A stretch of 64,000 nucleotides of DNA, from contig NZ_CAJAXH010000120.1 in NCBI RefSeq assembly GCF_903946935.1, forward strand, positions 1 through 64,000, written 5' to 3'. This document shows, piece by piece, positions 9,487 to 17,958 of this stretch (position 1 is the stretch's first letter; each line of letters starts with the position of its first letter). The notes under the pieces are model-generated. The model did not search any database. It was not told the origin of the DNA and saw nothing but the letters and a program-made list of their open reading frames with translations. Source of the stretch: an uncultured Thiodictyon sp. Lineage in GTDB: Bacteria > Pseudomonadota > Gammaproteobacteria > Chromatiales > Chromatiaceae. Position numbers and translations under genes: made by a program.

Positions 9487-9828
9487 ATGATGAAGATAAG
9501 CGGCGATCGTCAGCTATGCGTGCTCGCCCTGATCGGATCATCGCTGGTCATGGCCGGTGGGCGTGAGGACGGGGCCTGCGAGTTCGGCAATCAATGGCTC
9601 GTTGCGCGTGGCTACGGCGGCCGCTGTGGCAGTTACCCGCTCGCGATTACAACCGGTCGAGACGCCAAACACTTCGCTGTCCCCTTGCCCCAGCGTGGCA
9701 ATGCGGGCTATCTATGTCAGTTCAACGTCGATTGCCTGCCCGGTCTCGCGTGCTATAAGGCGAATTTTGGGGCCGTGGAAGGTCGGTGCGCCAGGCCGGA
9801 GCCTGCCGACGATCCGTCGGGCCGATGA
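9487..9828 (+). CDS. Small secreted cysteine-rich protein, unknown function
   Basis: The 113 aa begin with Met-Met and a short hydrophobic segment (LCVLALIGSSLVMAGG) that looks like a signal peptide. The mature part carries six cysteines after the leader, the last four spaced as C-x5-C-x5-C-x10-C in a CQFNVDCLPGLAC context. This resembles the small disulfide-knot pattern seen in secreted eukaryotic-like modules. The frame is open further upstream, but ATG 9487, 19 bases after the previous stop, gives the best N terminus. It lies between the sulfatase-like gene and the metalloprotease-like gene. I do not recognise a family. Confidence 0.55.
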   Translation: MMKISGDRQLCVLALIGSSLVMAGGREDGACEFGNQWLVARGYGGRCGSYPLAITTGRDAKHFAVPLPQRGNAGYLCQFNVDCLPGLACYKANFGAVEGRCARPEPADDPSGR

Positions 9829-10003
9829 CGCCGGGGGGCCAGCGGTGCGGGCGTGCCGTCATACCTTGCGTGAGGGCGACGCGACTCGTACTCTTGCAAA
9901 GTAACGACCACGCATCAATGTCTTGCGCCGAGCATCCTGGGATAGGCCCGCCAAACTGTTGCGTCGATCGCCGATATTTTTTCACCGCGCCAGGCGAATC
10001 ACT

Positions 10004-12073
10004 ATGAAAACCAAGATCTTTGAGAAATTGTTGACGGCTGGGGCAGGGGCGATCACGGGTTTGGCAGCGGCCGGTTGCGCATTTGCAGATGCTGGCGCAC
10101 TGGAGCCGCTGGGGCCTTGGCGGTGGCTATTTGTCCTGCCGGACACGCTGGCGGGCGTCCTGCTGGTGGTCCTATTTTCCGGGCTTGCCTGGCTCGGGTT
10201 GGCGCTTTACCGACGCCGCACCGGAAGGGGTCAAGGCGCAGGCCACTACGCGGCGCTCGCCGGCGGGTTGCTCGGCCTCGTGGTGGCCGTGTTTGCCGCA
10301 GGGCCGTGGAAGGCCTATCTATCCGACTACATCGCCGGCCTGCCGCCCACGGCGGTTGGGACCCCTGCGCCTTGGTCACCGCAGTTGCTTGAGTCGGCGG
10401 ACCGGGGCGATGTGACGGGTGCATCCCGCGAGCCCGAGAAGGCGATCGCGGGACGTGCTCGTCATGCGAAGGTCAATGTGGCCGCCTTGGGTGCAGCGCG
10501 CCTCAACCTGAACTTGTTTGACGACACGCAACTGACTGCCGTACGCGACCGGGTGGACCTGCATCTGGCGGGCGGCATGGCCTGGGTCGGTCACATCGAG
10601 GGCGTGCCCAACAGTGAGGTCGTGCTGGCTGCCAAGGGGGCTGTCATCATGGGTACGGTGGACCTGGTGGATCGGTTCTTTGAGATCGCCTATCTTTCCG
10701 GGAACACCCATGCGGTGCGCGAACTTGCTCCCAACAGTACTCCCATGCAATTTGAACCGGGGAATATTGGCCTAGCCGTTAAGCCCGCGACGACCGCCGG
10801 CAGCACCGGGCAGGTGGTCGACCTGATGATGCTCTATACGCCGATGGCGCGTGTCAATGCCGGCGGGTTTACCGGCGTGGAAACCAGGATTATGAACGCA
10901 GTGACCCGGGCCAACCAGGCGTTTCTGAACAGTCAGGTTGCTATTCATTTGAATCTGGTGTACATGGGTGAGGTCAATTACACTGAAGCGGGCGACATGG
11001 CGGTTGCTTTAAAAGAGCTCCAGGGGACGGCCGATGGGTATATGGACGAGGTCCATATGTTGCGTAACCTCTACGCCGCCGATCTGGTGACGCTGGTCGA
11101 TGCCGACAGCAATTATTGCGGTATCGCCAATACCCTGCCGGCACTGAGTGCCGCTTACGACGCCGCGGTGGCCTTTGCGGTCGTGCATGACGATTCTGTG
11201 TATAACTGCCTGGGTAGCAACAATACACTTGCCCATGCCGTGGGACACGCGCTGGGTAATTCGCACAACCCCGAAAGCCGCGGGTCCAGCGGTATTTTCA
11301 CCGACTCCCAGGGCTATGGCATCTGCGGTGCATTCCGTGATGTGATGTCTGAGCGTTGCACCACGGAGCCGCGGATCCCCTATTTCTCCAACCCCAACGT
11401 GTTCTACAACGGACAACCCACCGGTGTCTTTGGCACGAATGATACCGCCCGGTCAATGACGTTGGCCGCACCCACTGTGGCCGACTTTCGCACCTCCTCG
11501 AGCGTCACTAGCGTACCGGCCTCCCCCGACACGCTGACCGCCGTCGCTGGCACTGCCGATTCCATCCTTTTGGATTGGACGGACAACGACGACGACGAAA
11601 CGGGTTATACGCTGCAACGCTCAGTCGATGCCTCGCACTGGCTGGAAGTCGCCGCCCTGGGCCCGAATGCGGTGAATTTTGTCGACACCGGGCTGCGCTT
11701 TGGCCAGACCTATTACTATCGCGTCTATGCCTACAACAGTATCGGTTACTCGGCCTTTTCTAATGAGGCCGTGGCCACCCCGAGCACCGCGCAAGCGGAT
11801 ACCACTGCGCCGGTGGTCATTTTTGCCAATCCCTTATCAGGTGCCGGCGTCAGTGGGATGGTCAAGGTCAGTGTGAGCGCCAGCGATGACACGGGGGTGA
11901 GCGGACTCAAACTCTATATCGACAGCCGCTTGGTCGGTGCCACCAGCAGCGGGGCTCTGACTTACAACTGGAACACCAACAGCGCGACTGCCGGGAGCCA
12001 TGAGATAGCGGTCCAGGCCATTGACAGCGCTGGGAATATTGGGCGCGCTATCCAGTCGGTGACGACCCGATAG
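10004..12073 (+). CDS. Metalloprotease-like (reprolysin/M12-type) protein with FN3 and Ig-like domains; zinc-motif glutamate missing
   Basis: The 689 aa start with a hydrophobic leader, followed by two further hydrophobic segments (WLFVLPDTLAGVLLVVLFSGLAWLG and a second near residue 90). A domain resembling the M12 reprolysin group follows (VDLMMLYTP, about residue 275 on). Its zinc-site motif reads HAVGHALGNSH at residues 411-421: the three histidines and the glycine are there, but the catalytic Glu of HExxH is Ala412. An FN3 domain (about 505-600) and an Ig-like domain (about 605-689) end the protein. ATG 10004 was chosen because it gives the leader. It may bind zinc without cleaving. LapD and LapG genes follow on the same strand. 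Confidence 0.75.
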   Translation: MKTKIFEKLLTAGAGAITGLAAAGCAFADAGALEPLGPWRWLFVLPDTLAGVLLVVLFSGLAWLGLALYRRRTGRGQGAGHYAALAGGLLGLVVAVFAAGPWKAYLSDYIAGLPPTAVGTPAPWSPQLLESADRGDVTGASREPEKAIAGRARHAKVNVAALGAARLNLNLFDDTQLTAVRDRVDLHLAGGMAWVGHIEGVPNSEVVLAAKGAVIMGTVDLVDRFFEIAYLSGNTHAVRELAPNSTPMQFEPGNIGLAVKPATTAGSTGQVVDLMMLYTPMARVNAGGFTGVETRIMNAVTRANQAFLNSQVAIHLNLVYMGEVNYTEAGDMAVALKELQGTADGYMDEVHMLRNLYAADLVTLVDADSNYCGIANTLPALSAAYDAAVAFAVVHDDSVYNCLGSNNTLAHAVGHALGNSHNPESRGSSGIFTDSQGYGICGAFRDVMSERCTTEPRIPYFSNPNVFYNGQPTGVFGTNDTARSMTLAAPTVADFRTSSSVTSVPASPDTLTAVAGTADSILLDWTDNDDDETGYTLQRSVDASHWLEVAALGPNAVNFVDTGLRFGQTYYYRVYAYNSIGYSAFSNEAVATPSTAQADTTAPVVIFANPLSGAGVSGMVKVSVSASDDTGVSGLKLYIDSRLVGATSSGALTYNWNTNSATAGSHEIAVQAIDSAGNIGRAIQSVTTR

Positions 12074-12228
12074 CTCGCCGCTGGCGGGACGAGCTCACTG
12101 ACAGTTTGCGCCCAACCTTTCACGGTTCCGGCCAACCGCTCCGGGCGGCAGCACTGCGGGCGGTTGGGGTTCGGTTTGTTCCGGATGCAGATCGAGGCCG
12201 TTGGGACCTTGCGGGGCACGCTATTCAG

Positions 12229-14130
12229 ATGTCTTTTTACAAACAGTTGTTGATTTTGACCTCACTGTTGTTCTTGCTGACTTTTGTTGGCAATTTCGCG
12301 GTCAGTGTTAATGGCATGCGTGAGTATTTTCAGCTCGAATCGAAGATTCATGCCCAGGATACGGCGACATCGCTGGGTCTATCGTTGAGCCCCCATCTCG
12401 CCGACCCGCACGATCCGATCCTGGAAACCATGATAAGAGCCATCTATGACATGGGCTATTATCAAGAAATCAAGCTTGTCGACGTCGATGGACGAACGCT
12501 GGTGCGATTCAATGACGGCCGGGTGTTCACTCAAGTCCCACAATGGTTTATCAACTGGCTGCCGATCGAGACGGCGACCGCCACCAGCGAAATCAGTGCG
12601 GGCTGGAGTATTGCGGGAATCGTCTCGGTCAGCATCAATCCCGGCTACGCCTATCTCAAGCTCTATCAACAGATACAAGCCGCATTTTATTATTCGCTAA
12701 TGGCCTTGATGCTGTCCCTGCTGCTGTTGGCTGTGGTCCTTCGGCTGACCTTAAAGCCGTTGCAGATTATTGATCGATTGGCAAAGCAAATTGCAGTGGG
12801 TCGTTTCTCACGCATTGACAGGCTGCCGTGGACCACTGAGGTCCGCAATGTCGCGGTTTCTATGAACCTCATGTCCGACAAGATCGCGGGAGTCATCACC
12901 GGCCTAAACCAGAAATTGGCGGCTGTCGGTCAGCGCTTATTGCACGATCAAGTCACTGGCCTGTATTGTAAGAGCAGTTTTGAAGCGGACCTGGAACGTC
13001 TCGTTCATTCCGGCGGGCAGGGGTATATATGTTCGCTCAAGATCAACGATTTTGCCGAAGTGGCGAGAAACCGGGGTGACGCCGCGACGGATCGGTTCTT
13101 GAAGGAGTTCGCGGACATCCTCAGTGAATCCGCGACGCAAGAAGACCCGTCTTCCAAGGCCTACCGTTTTTACGGTTCGGAATTCGCACTGCTCCTGGAG
13201 GGGCTGCGGGCAGACACGGTAGAATCCTTTGCGCGCCACTTGCAGGAAAAGCTGACGTGGCTGGGTGAACAATCCCACAAGCCCGACCTGGTGCATATCG
13301 GGATAGCACCGTTTAATCCCCACGGCACGACCGAGGGCATAGTTGCTGCCGCGAACGATGCCTGCGAGCAGGCCAGCTTGATCGGTGTCAACAGTTATGT
13401 TATCTGCCGCGAAAATGAACCGGGTAAGACCGCCGAAGAATGGCGAGAACTGGTGTTCAGTATCGTCGACACGGCTGGCTATTGCGTGTCATATATGGGC
13501 CAGGTGAAGGACTTCAGCGGCGATCGGATCATCATGGAAGAAGCCTTTACCCAGGCGTTTGACGAGGCGGGAAACCCTATTCCGATAGGTCTGTTTGTTT
13601 CCATGGCCGAAAAGTTCGAAAAAATCGTCGATCTCGACACCGGCGTGACCCGCCAGGTGATGGCCCGGCTGCGCGCGGGCGCAGTGCCACATGGCATCGC
13701 CATCAATCTTTCCATGGCGACGTTGAAAAGCGGCGGATTCAGGGTATGGCTGATTGATTTGCTGCGCCAGAATGCCGCTCTGGCCGGGCATTTGGTGTTT
13801 AGCGTCACCGCCTATAGCGCAGCAAAAAATATCGTGTTATTTCGGGATTTCACCGATTTCGTGCATCGCTACGGGGCCCGTGTATTACTGAAACGCTACG
13901 ATACGCAGTGTATTTCTGTCGAGACCCTGAAGTCGCTCAAGCCTGACTATGTCCGCATTGCCAGGGATTTAACCCTTGGCATCTGCAACGACAGCGGTAA
14001 AAGGCTATGGGTCGAAACAATGAAAGAAGTCGGTGAACTGCTGGAAATTGGGATCCTCGCCGAAAATGTGCAGGGTGAAAGCGATTTTTCCGCGGTTAAG
14101 AACATTGGTCTGGCAGGCGCGAGCCGCTAA
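12229..14130 (+). CDS. lapD: LapD-like c-di-GMP receptor (degenerate GGDEF-EAL, inner membrane)
   Basis: Inner-membrane receptor that binds cytoplasmic c-di-GMP and holds the periplasmic protease LapG, so that the surface adhesin stays on the cell. The 633 aa comprise TM1, a LapD/MoxY-type periplasmic domain with the conserved Trp loop (VPQWF, about residue 102), TM2 (MALMLSLLLLAVVL), HAMP, a GGDEF domain and an EAL domain. The GGDEF motif is degraded to GSEF (YGSEFALLL) and no EAL tripeptide is present, as expected of a receptor and not an enzyme. ATG 12229 gives the family's typical start (MSFYKQLL). The next gene, lapG, starts within 11 bases of its stop. Confidence 0.88.
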   Translation: MSFYKQLLILTSLLFLLTFVGNFAVSVNGMREYFQLESKIHAQDTATSLGLSLSPHLADPHDPILETMIRAIYDMGYYQEIKLVDVDGRTLVRFNDGRVFTQVPQWFINWLPIETATATSEISAGWSIAGIVSVSINPGYAYLKLYQQIQAAFYYSLMALMLSLLLLAVVLRLTLKPLQIIDRLAKQIAVGRFSRIDRLPWTTEVRNVAVSMNLMSDKIAGVITGLNQKLAAVGQRLLHDQVTGLYCKSSFEADLERLVHSGGQGYICSLKINDFAEVARNRGDAATDRFLKEFADILSESATQEDPSSKAYRFYGSEFALLLEGLRADTVESFARHLQEKLTWLGEQSHKPDLVHIGIAPFNPHGTTEGIVAAANDACEQASLIGVNSYVICRENEPGKTAEEWRELVFSIVDTAGYCVSYMGQVKDFSGDRIIMEEAFTQAFDEAGNPIPIGLFVSMAEKFEKIVDLDTGVTRQVMARLRAGAVPHGIAINLSMATLKSGGFRVWLIDLLRQNAALAGHLVFSVTAYSAAKNIVLFRDFTDFVHRYGARVLLKRYDTQCISVETLKSLKPDYVRIARDLTLGICNDSGKRLWVETMKEVGELLEIGILAENVQGESDFSAVKNIGLAGASR

Positions 14131-14140
14131 TTCCTGGCGC

Positions 14141-14821
14141 GTGATCGCCTCCGCTAGAATTTATCTCCTGGGTCTCCGCAAGCGATTGGCGACGTTACTG
14201 GCATTACTGCCCCTTACACTCACCGCGTATGCCGCACTGGAGATCGCCCCCGACGCGATCGCCACTATCGAACGGGAATACGGTGCGCCCGCGGTACGCA
14301 GAATCGAGCGTTGGCAACGGATGATGGAGTTTGCCAGCGACTTCAAGGAGGACGAGAAGCTTAAGATGGTCAATGATTTCTTTAACAGCGTAAAATTTGT
14401 GGAGGATAGCAAGAACTGGGGCGTCGACGATTATTGGGCCACGCCGATCGAGTTTCTGGCCAAGAATGGCGGCGATTGCGAGGATTTTTCAATTGCAAAG
14501 TATTTCACGCTGATCGCTATTGGTGTGCCGGAAGCACGGCTACGCATGACCTATGTCACTGCGGTGGGTGTTAACCGATCGCACATGGTGTTGACCTATT
14601 TCAGCTCGCCCCGGGCCATGCCGCTGGTCCTGGATAATCTGAATCCACGTATCCTGCCTGCTTCCGAACGGGAGGATTTAGTTCCGGTGTATAGTTTCAA
14701 CGGTAGCGGGCTGTGGCTCGCGAAGTCCATCGGCAGCGGTAGAGAAATCGCAGGCTCGAACCGGCTCGGCGCCTGGCGGGGCCTTCAGGCGAGAATGCAC
14801 AGCATGCTGTTTAGCGAGTGA
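14141..14821 (+). CDS. lapG: LapG-like periplasmic cysteine protease (bacterial transglutaminase-like, BTLCP)
   Basis: Calcium-dependent periplasmic protease that cleaves the N-terminal retention module of LapA-type adhesins when c-di-GMP is low. A leader (ATLLALLPLTLTAYA) precedes the BTLCP fold. The triad is visible: Cys113 in GGDCEDF, His148 in RSHMVL, Asp165 in VLDNL. The spacing is close to that of Pseudomonas fluorescens LapG. The GTG at 14141 was chosen because it follows the lapD stop; in-frame ATGs at 14033 and 14066 would lie inside lapD. The last 11 bases overlap the convergent amidotransferase gene. No LapA-type adhesin or LapBCE transporter is in the window. Confidence 0.85.
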   Translation: MIASARIYLLGLRKRLATLLALLPLTLTAYAALEIAPDAIATIEREYGAPAVRRIERWQRMMEFASDFKEDEKLKMVNDFFNSVKFVEDSKNWGVDDYWATPIEFLAKNGGDCEDFSIAKYFTLIAIGVPEARLRMTYVTAVGVNRSHMVLTYFSSPRAMPLVLDNLNPRILPASEREDLVPVYSFNGSGLWLAKSIGSGREIAGSNRLGAWRGLQARMHSMLFSE

Positions 14822-16703
14822 GTTTGGTGGGCCACCAGTAGGCCAACATGAGGAGGGTAAAAATGATTCGCGAATGATCGGCGATACGCGTGCGGTGTTC
14901 TCGCAACAGGGTGTACAGGGCGCCGCGGGCGAATAGCCCCGCATCCTCGATCCCCGATCCCTGCCAAATCTCAAGGGCATGCTCGCCAAGCGGCCCCTGG
15001 AGCCAATGGGCGATCGGCACCGCGAAACCCTGTTTGGGCCGATCCAGAATGTTGGGTGGCAGCCAATCCGCAATGGCACGTCGCAAAATAAACTTTCCCG
15101 TGTTACCGCGCAACTTGAGCGATGTGGGTACGGTCGCCGCCCAATCGACGAACCGGTGCGACAGCAGGGGCACGCGTACTTCGAGCGAGTGGGCCATGCT
15201 GGCGCGGTCGACCTTGGTGAGCATATCATCAGGAAGCCAGACGGTCGTGTCCGCATAGAGCATCGCCAATAATGGGTCGGTGGGCAGGTGCTCGCCGAAC
15301 AGTTCGGCGGCCCAGCGGCGATAGCCGGGGAGGGCCGGGGAGGGCAGCCGGTCTCCCCAGAGCCGCAGCAATACCGCGGATGAGGTGCGATACTGCTTGG
15401 CGAGATCGCGCTCGGCGACACTGGTCAAGGCGGAGTCGTGGGCCAGTTTAAGCACATGTTGCCAGCGGGGGCCGGCGATACCGAATGCATGGTGCGGCAG
15501 GTGCGACAGGGAAGTGAGGACTAATTGCGCGCCTGGCAGGCGTTTCAGTGAGTTGAGGAGCCGCTCCGAGCGATAGCGTCGATAACCGGCAAAGAGTTCG
15601 TCGCCGCCGTCACCCGACAATGCAACGGTCACGTCCTCGCGCGCCAGGCGCGAGACCAGCCAGGTGGGAATGGCAGACTCATCGGCAAAGGGTTCATCGT
15701 AAACCGTGGCCAATTGGGCCAGCATGGGTGCCATGTCCTCCGGTCGCAAGGTAACGACGCGGTGGATGCAGCCAAGGTGCCGCGCAACCTCAGCGGCGAT
15801 CAGTGATTCGTCGAAGCGTGGATGCGCGAAGCCGATCGTAAAGGTACGAACGGGCTGGCTACTGAGGCGGCTCATGGCGGCGACGACCGCCGAGCTATCG
15901 ACGCCACCGGATAAGAATGCGCCGATCGGCACGTCCGCGATTAGGTGGCGTTCGACCGTGTCCAGCAAGCGGGTCCGACAAGCGTCGATCCACCCGGCAT
16001 CGCCTAGCGTTCCGACCTCTTGGGGAGCCAAACTCAGGCGCCAGAATTGCCGAATCGCGGGTGCGCCGGTGGCACCGATCCGCAATTGTGTGCCCGGCGG
16101 CAGCTTGTAGATATTGCGGTAGATGGAGCGCGGCGCCAGGATGACCCCGAGCGTGACGAATTGCTCGATAGCCTGCTGATCCGGGCTGAAATCCAGTTCA
16201 GGGACCGGACCCAGCGCCTTGAGTTCGGAGCCAAAGGCCAGGGCCGTCCCCTGTCGCGTCCAATACAGTGGTTTGATTCCCAGCGGGTCGCGCGCCAAGA
16301 ATAGTTCGCGCTCCTGACTGTCCCACACGGCGATGGCAAACATACCTTCCAGTTTTGGCCAGAGGGCATCCCGCCAGGCGGCAAAGCCTTCGAGCACCAC
16401 CTCGGTGTCACAGTGACTGTGGAAGCGGTGGCCAAGGCGCTGCAACTCCTGGCGCAATTGCCGAAAGTTGTAAATCTCCCCGTTGCAGATGACGCTATAG
16501 CGGCCGGTTGCCGTGCGCATCGGCTGGTGACCGCCGGCGATATCGACCACGGCCAGCCTCCGCATCCCAAACCCGAAGTCGCGATCGGTTAACACCCCTT
16601 CATCATCCGGTCCGCGGTGCCGAAGGGTGTCGCACATGGCCTGAATGATCCCGGGCGCGACAGCGCGCCCGTCGCGACGATACCAACCGGCGATACCGCA
16701 CAC
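14811..16703 (-). CDS. asnB: Glutamine-hydrolysing asparagine synthase-type amidotransferase (copy 2)
   Basis: The 630 aa have the same two-domain layout as the copy at 5890-7755 but are clearly divergent. The start is GTG 16703, directly before Cys2 (CGIAGWYRRDG). A longer open frame reaches 17003, but only this start exposes the N-terminal nucleophile. Glutaminase motifs are HRGPDDEG, CNGEIYNF and SHCDTEV. Synthase motifs are SGGVDSSAVVAAM and SGDGGDELFAGYRRY. It begins two bases after the stop of the GT4 gene at 16706-17836, so the two are probably translated together. The likely role is amidation of a sugar in the polymer, inferred from context. Confidence 0.88.
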   Translation of the reverse strand: MCGIAGWYRRDGRAVAPGIIQAMCDTLRHRGPDDEGVLTDRDFGFGMRRLAVVDIAGGHQPMRTATGRYSVICNGEIYNFRQLRQELQRLGHRFHSHCDTEVVLEGFAAWRDALWPKLEGMFAIAVWDSQERELFLARDPLGIKPLYWTRQGTALAFGSELKALGPVPELDFSPDQQAIEQFVTLGVILAPRSIYRNIYKLPPGTQLRIGATGAPAIRQFWRLSLAPQEVGTLGDAGWIDACRTRLLDTVERHLIADVPIGAFLSGGVDSSAVVAAMSRLSSQPVRTFTIGFAHPRFDESLIAAEVARHLGCIHRVVTLRPEDMAPMLAQLATVYDEPFADESAIPTWLVSRLAREDVTVALSGDGGDELFAGYRRYRSERLLNSLKRLPGAQLVLTSLSHLPHHAFGIAGPRWQHVLKLAHDSALTSVAERDLAKQYRTSSAVLLRLWGDRLPSPALPGYRRWAAELFGEHLPTDPLLAMLYADTTVWLPDDMLTKVDRASMAHSLEVRVPLLSHRFVDWAATVPTSLKLRGNTGKFILRRAIADWLPPNILDRPKQGFAVPIAHWLQGPLGEHALEIWQGSGIEDAGLFARGALYTLLREHRTRIADHSRIIFTLLMLAYWWPTKLTR

Positions 16704-16705
16704 GG

Positions 16706-17836
16706 TCAAGCGGCCCCGGACGCGATAAAGCGAGCGATGGCCCGCCGGTAAACAACCAGGATACGCCGGGCGATTGCGTCCAAGCTGAGTTGCTGCACGT
16801 AATCCCGACCGTTGGAGCGGTTCCCGGCATCGAGTATGGCGGCCGTCGCGGCAACAAAGGCGTCCAGGTCGGTCGGCGGGACGGCGCAGGAGCGGACCCC
16901 CATCAGACGTTCGGCGCAGTCGCCGACATTGGTCGCCACGATCGGCAGATTCATGGCCATCGCCTCTTTCACTACATTCGGCGAGCCTTCCTGGGAGCTG
17001 CAACTGAGCATGACATCGGCGGCGGCCATCGCCAATACGATGTCACTCTGGGGTCGGCCGTAGAGGGACTCCAAGCGGATCGTCCGGCCGCCGGACAGCA
17101 GACGCTCATGCACCGCCTTGGCCAAGGAAAAATTCTTGCGTGGTTCGCGGCGATCGGCCGGAAACAGCAAAATGGCCTCGTCCTGGGGCCAGCCCAGGGC
17201 GGCGCGTGCCTGCTGGCGCGGCAATGGCTGAAACAGTTCGAGATCGATGCCGTTGGGAATCACCGCAACGTCCGCATAGCCAGGACCCAATGCCCGCGCC
17301 ATTTCATCACTCTTGACGATAACGGCCTGCGACCTGCGGGCCGCGTACTTACTCAGACGCGCCAGGGCCAGGCTATAGCGCGAAGAGCGACCCGCTTCAT
17401 CCGGCTGCCCGAGCAGGTCGCTACCGCAGAACGACAGCACGCTGGGCAGATGCCGAATGCCGATGGCGGCCAGCGCGGTATAACCGAAGTGAATATGCAG
17501 GAGATCGTATGGCCGGGCGCGGGCGCGCCCTGGAAGCATGGCGAGCGCCCACAGGTAGTTGAGTTTTGAGCCATCCCCGGGGATTTGGACGACCTCGCTC
17601 GCGACCCCATGACGACTGAGCGATTCGATCTGAGAGCGGATGAAGACTCCGTAGTTCGGACGTTCTTTTCGCGGATACATATTGGTGATATGCAGGACGC
17701 GAAGTGGGGGCGAGTCCGGGTCTGCTGGCGGTTGAGGACAAGCGATCTCACGTAGCCCCAGCAGGTGCCGGAAAATCTTAGAATGCCCAAGATGTTCGGT
17801 TTGGCGTCGAGTGAGAGGGGGCTTCCTGGCGACCAT
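16706..17836 (-). CDS. Glycosyltransferase family 4 (GT-B fold)
   Basis: Adds a sugar to the lipid-linked repeat unit at the cytoplasmic face. The N-terminal acceptor half is recognised by LRVLHITNMYP and RPNYGVFIRSQIESL. The C-terminal donor half has AVIPNGIDLELF, LLFPADRREPRKNF and the nucleotide-sugar signature SCSSQEGSPNVVKEAMAM with the E-x7-E spacing of GT4. From ATG 17836 it has 376 aa; the frame also holds an ATG at 17884, which would add 16 poorly conserved residues. Sugar and linkage cannot be assigned. Confidence 0.85.
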   Translation of the reverse strand: MVARKPPLTRRQTEHLGHSKIFRHLLGLREIACPQPPADPDSPPLRVLHITNMYPRKERPNYGVFIRSQIESLSRHGVASEVVQIPGDGSKLNYLWALAMLPGRARARPYDLLHIHFGYTALAAIGIRHLPSVLSFCGSDLLGQPDEAGRSSRYSLALARLSKYAARRSQAVIVKSDEMARALGPGYADVAVIPNGIDLELFQPLPRQQARAALGWPQDEAILLFPADRREPRKNFSLAKAVHERLLSGGRTIRLESLYGRPQSDIVLAMAAADVMLSCSSQEGSPNVVKEAMAMNLPIVATNVGDCAERLMGVRSCAVPPTDLDAFVAATAAILDAGNRSNGRDYVQQLSLDAIARRILVVYRRAIARFIASGAA

Positions 17837-17958
17837 GAATAGGATTACCGTGTTGTTGACAGGCGCAAGGCGTGTTACGAGCACTAAGTCGGCATTATGC
17901 CAAAATCAGAAACCTAAGTATTGAAAGTTCTTGGGTTGGCGGGAACGGCCTCATTTCC

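Noticed and set aside
10040-10090. AAAG tetrapeptide in the leader of the metalloprotease-like protein as a LapG cleavage site
   Set aside because: It lies inside the predicted signal or membrane segment, without the retention-module context of LapA adhesins.
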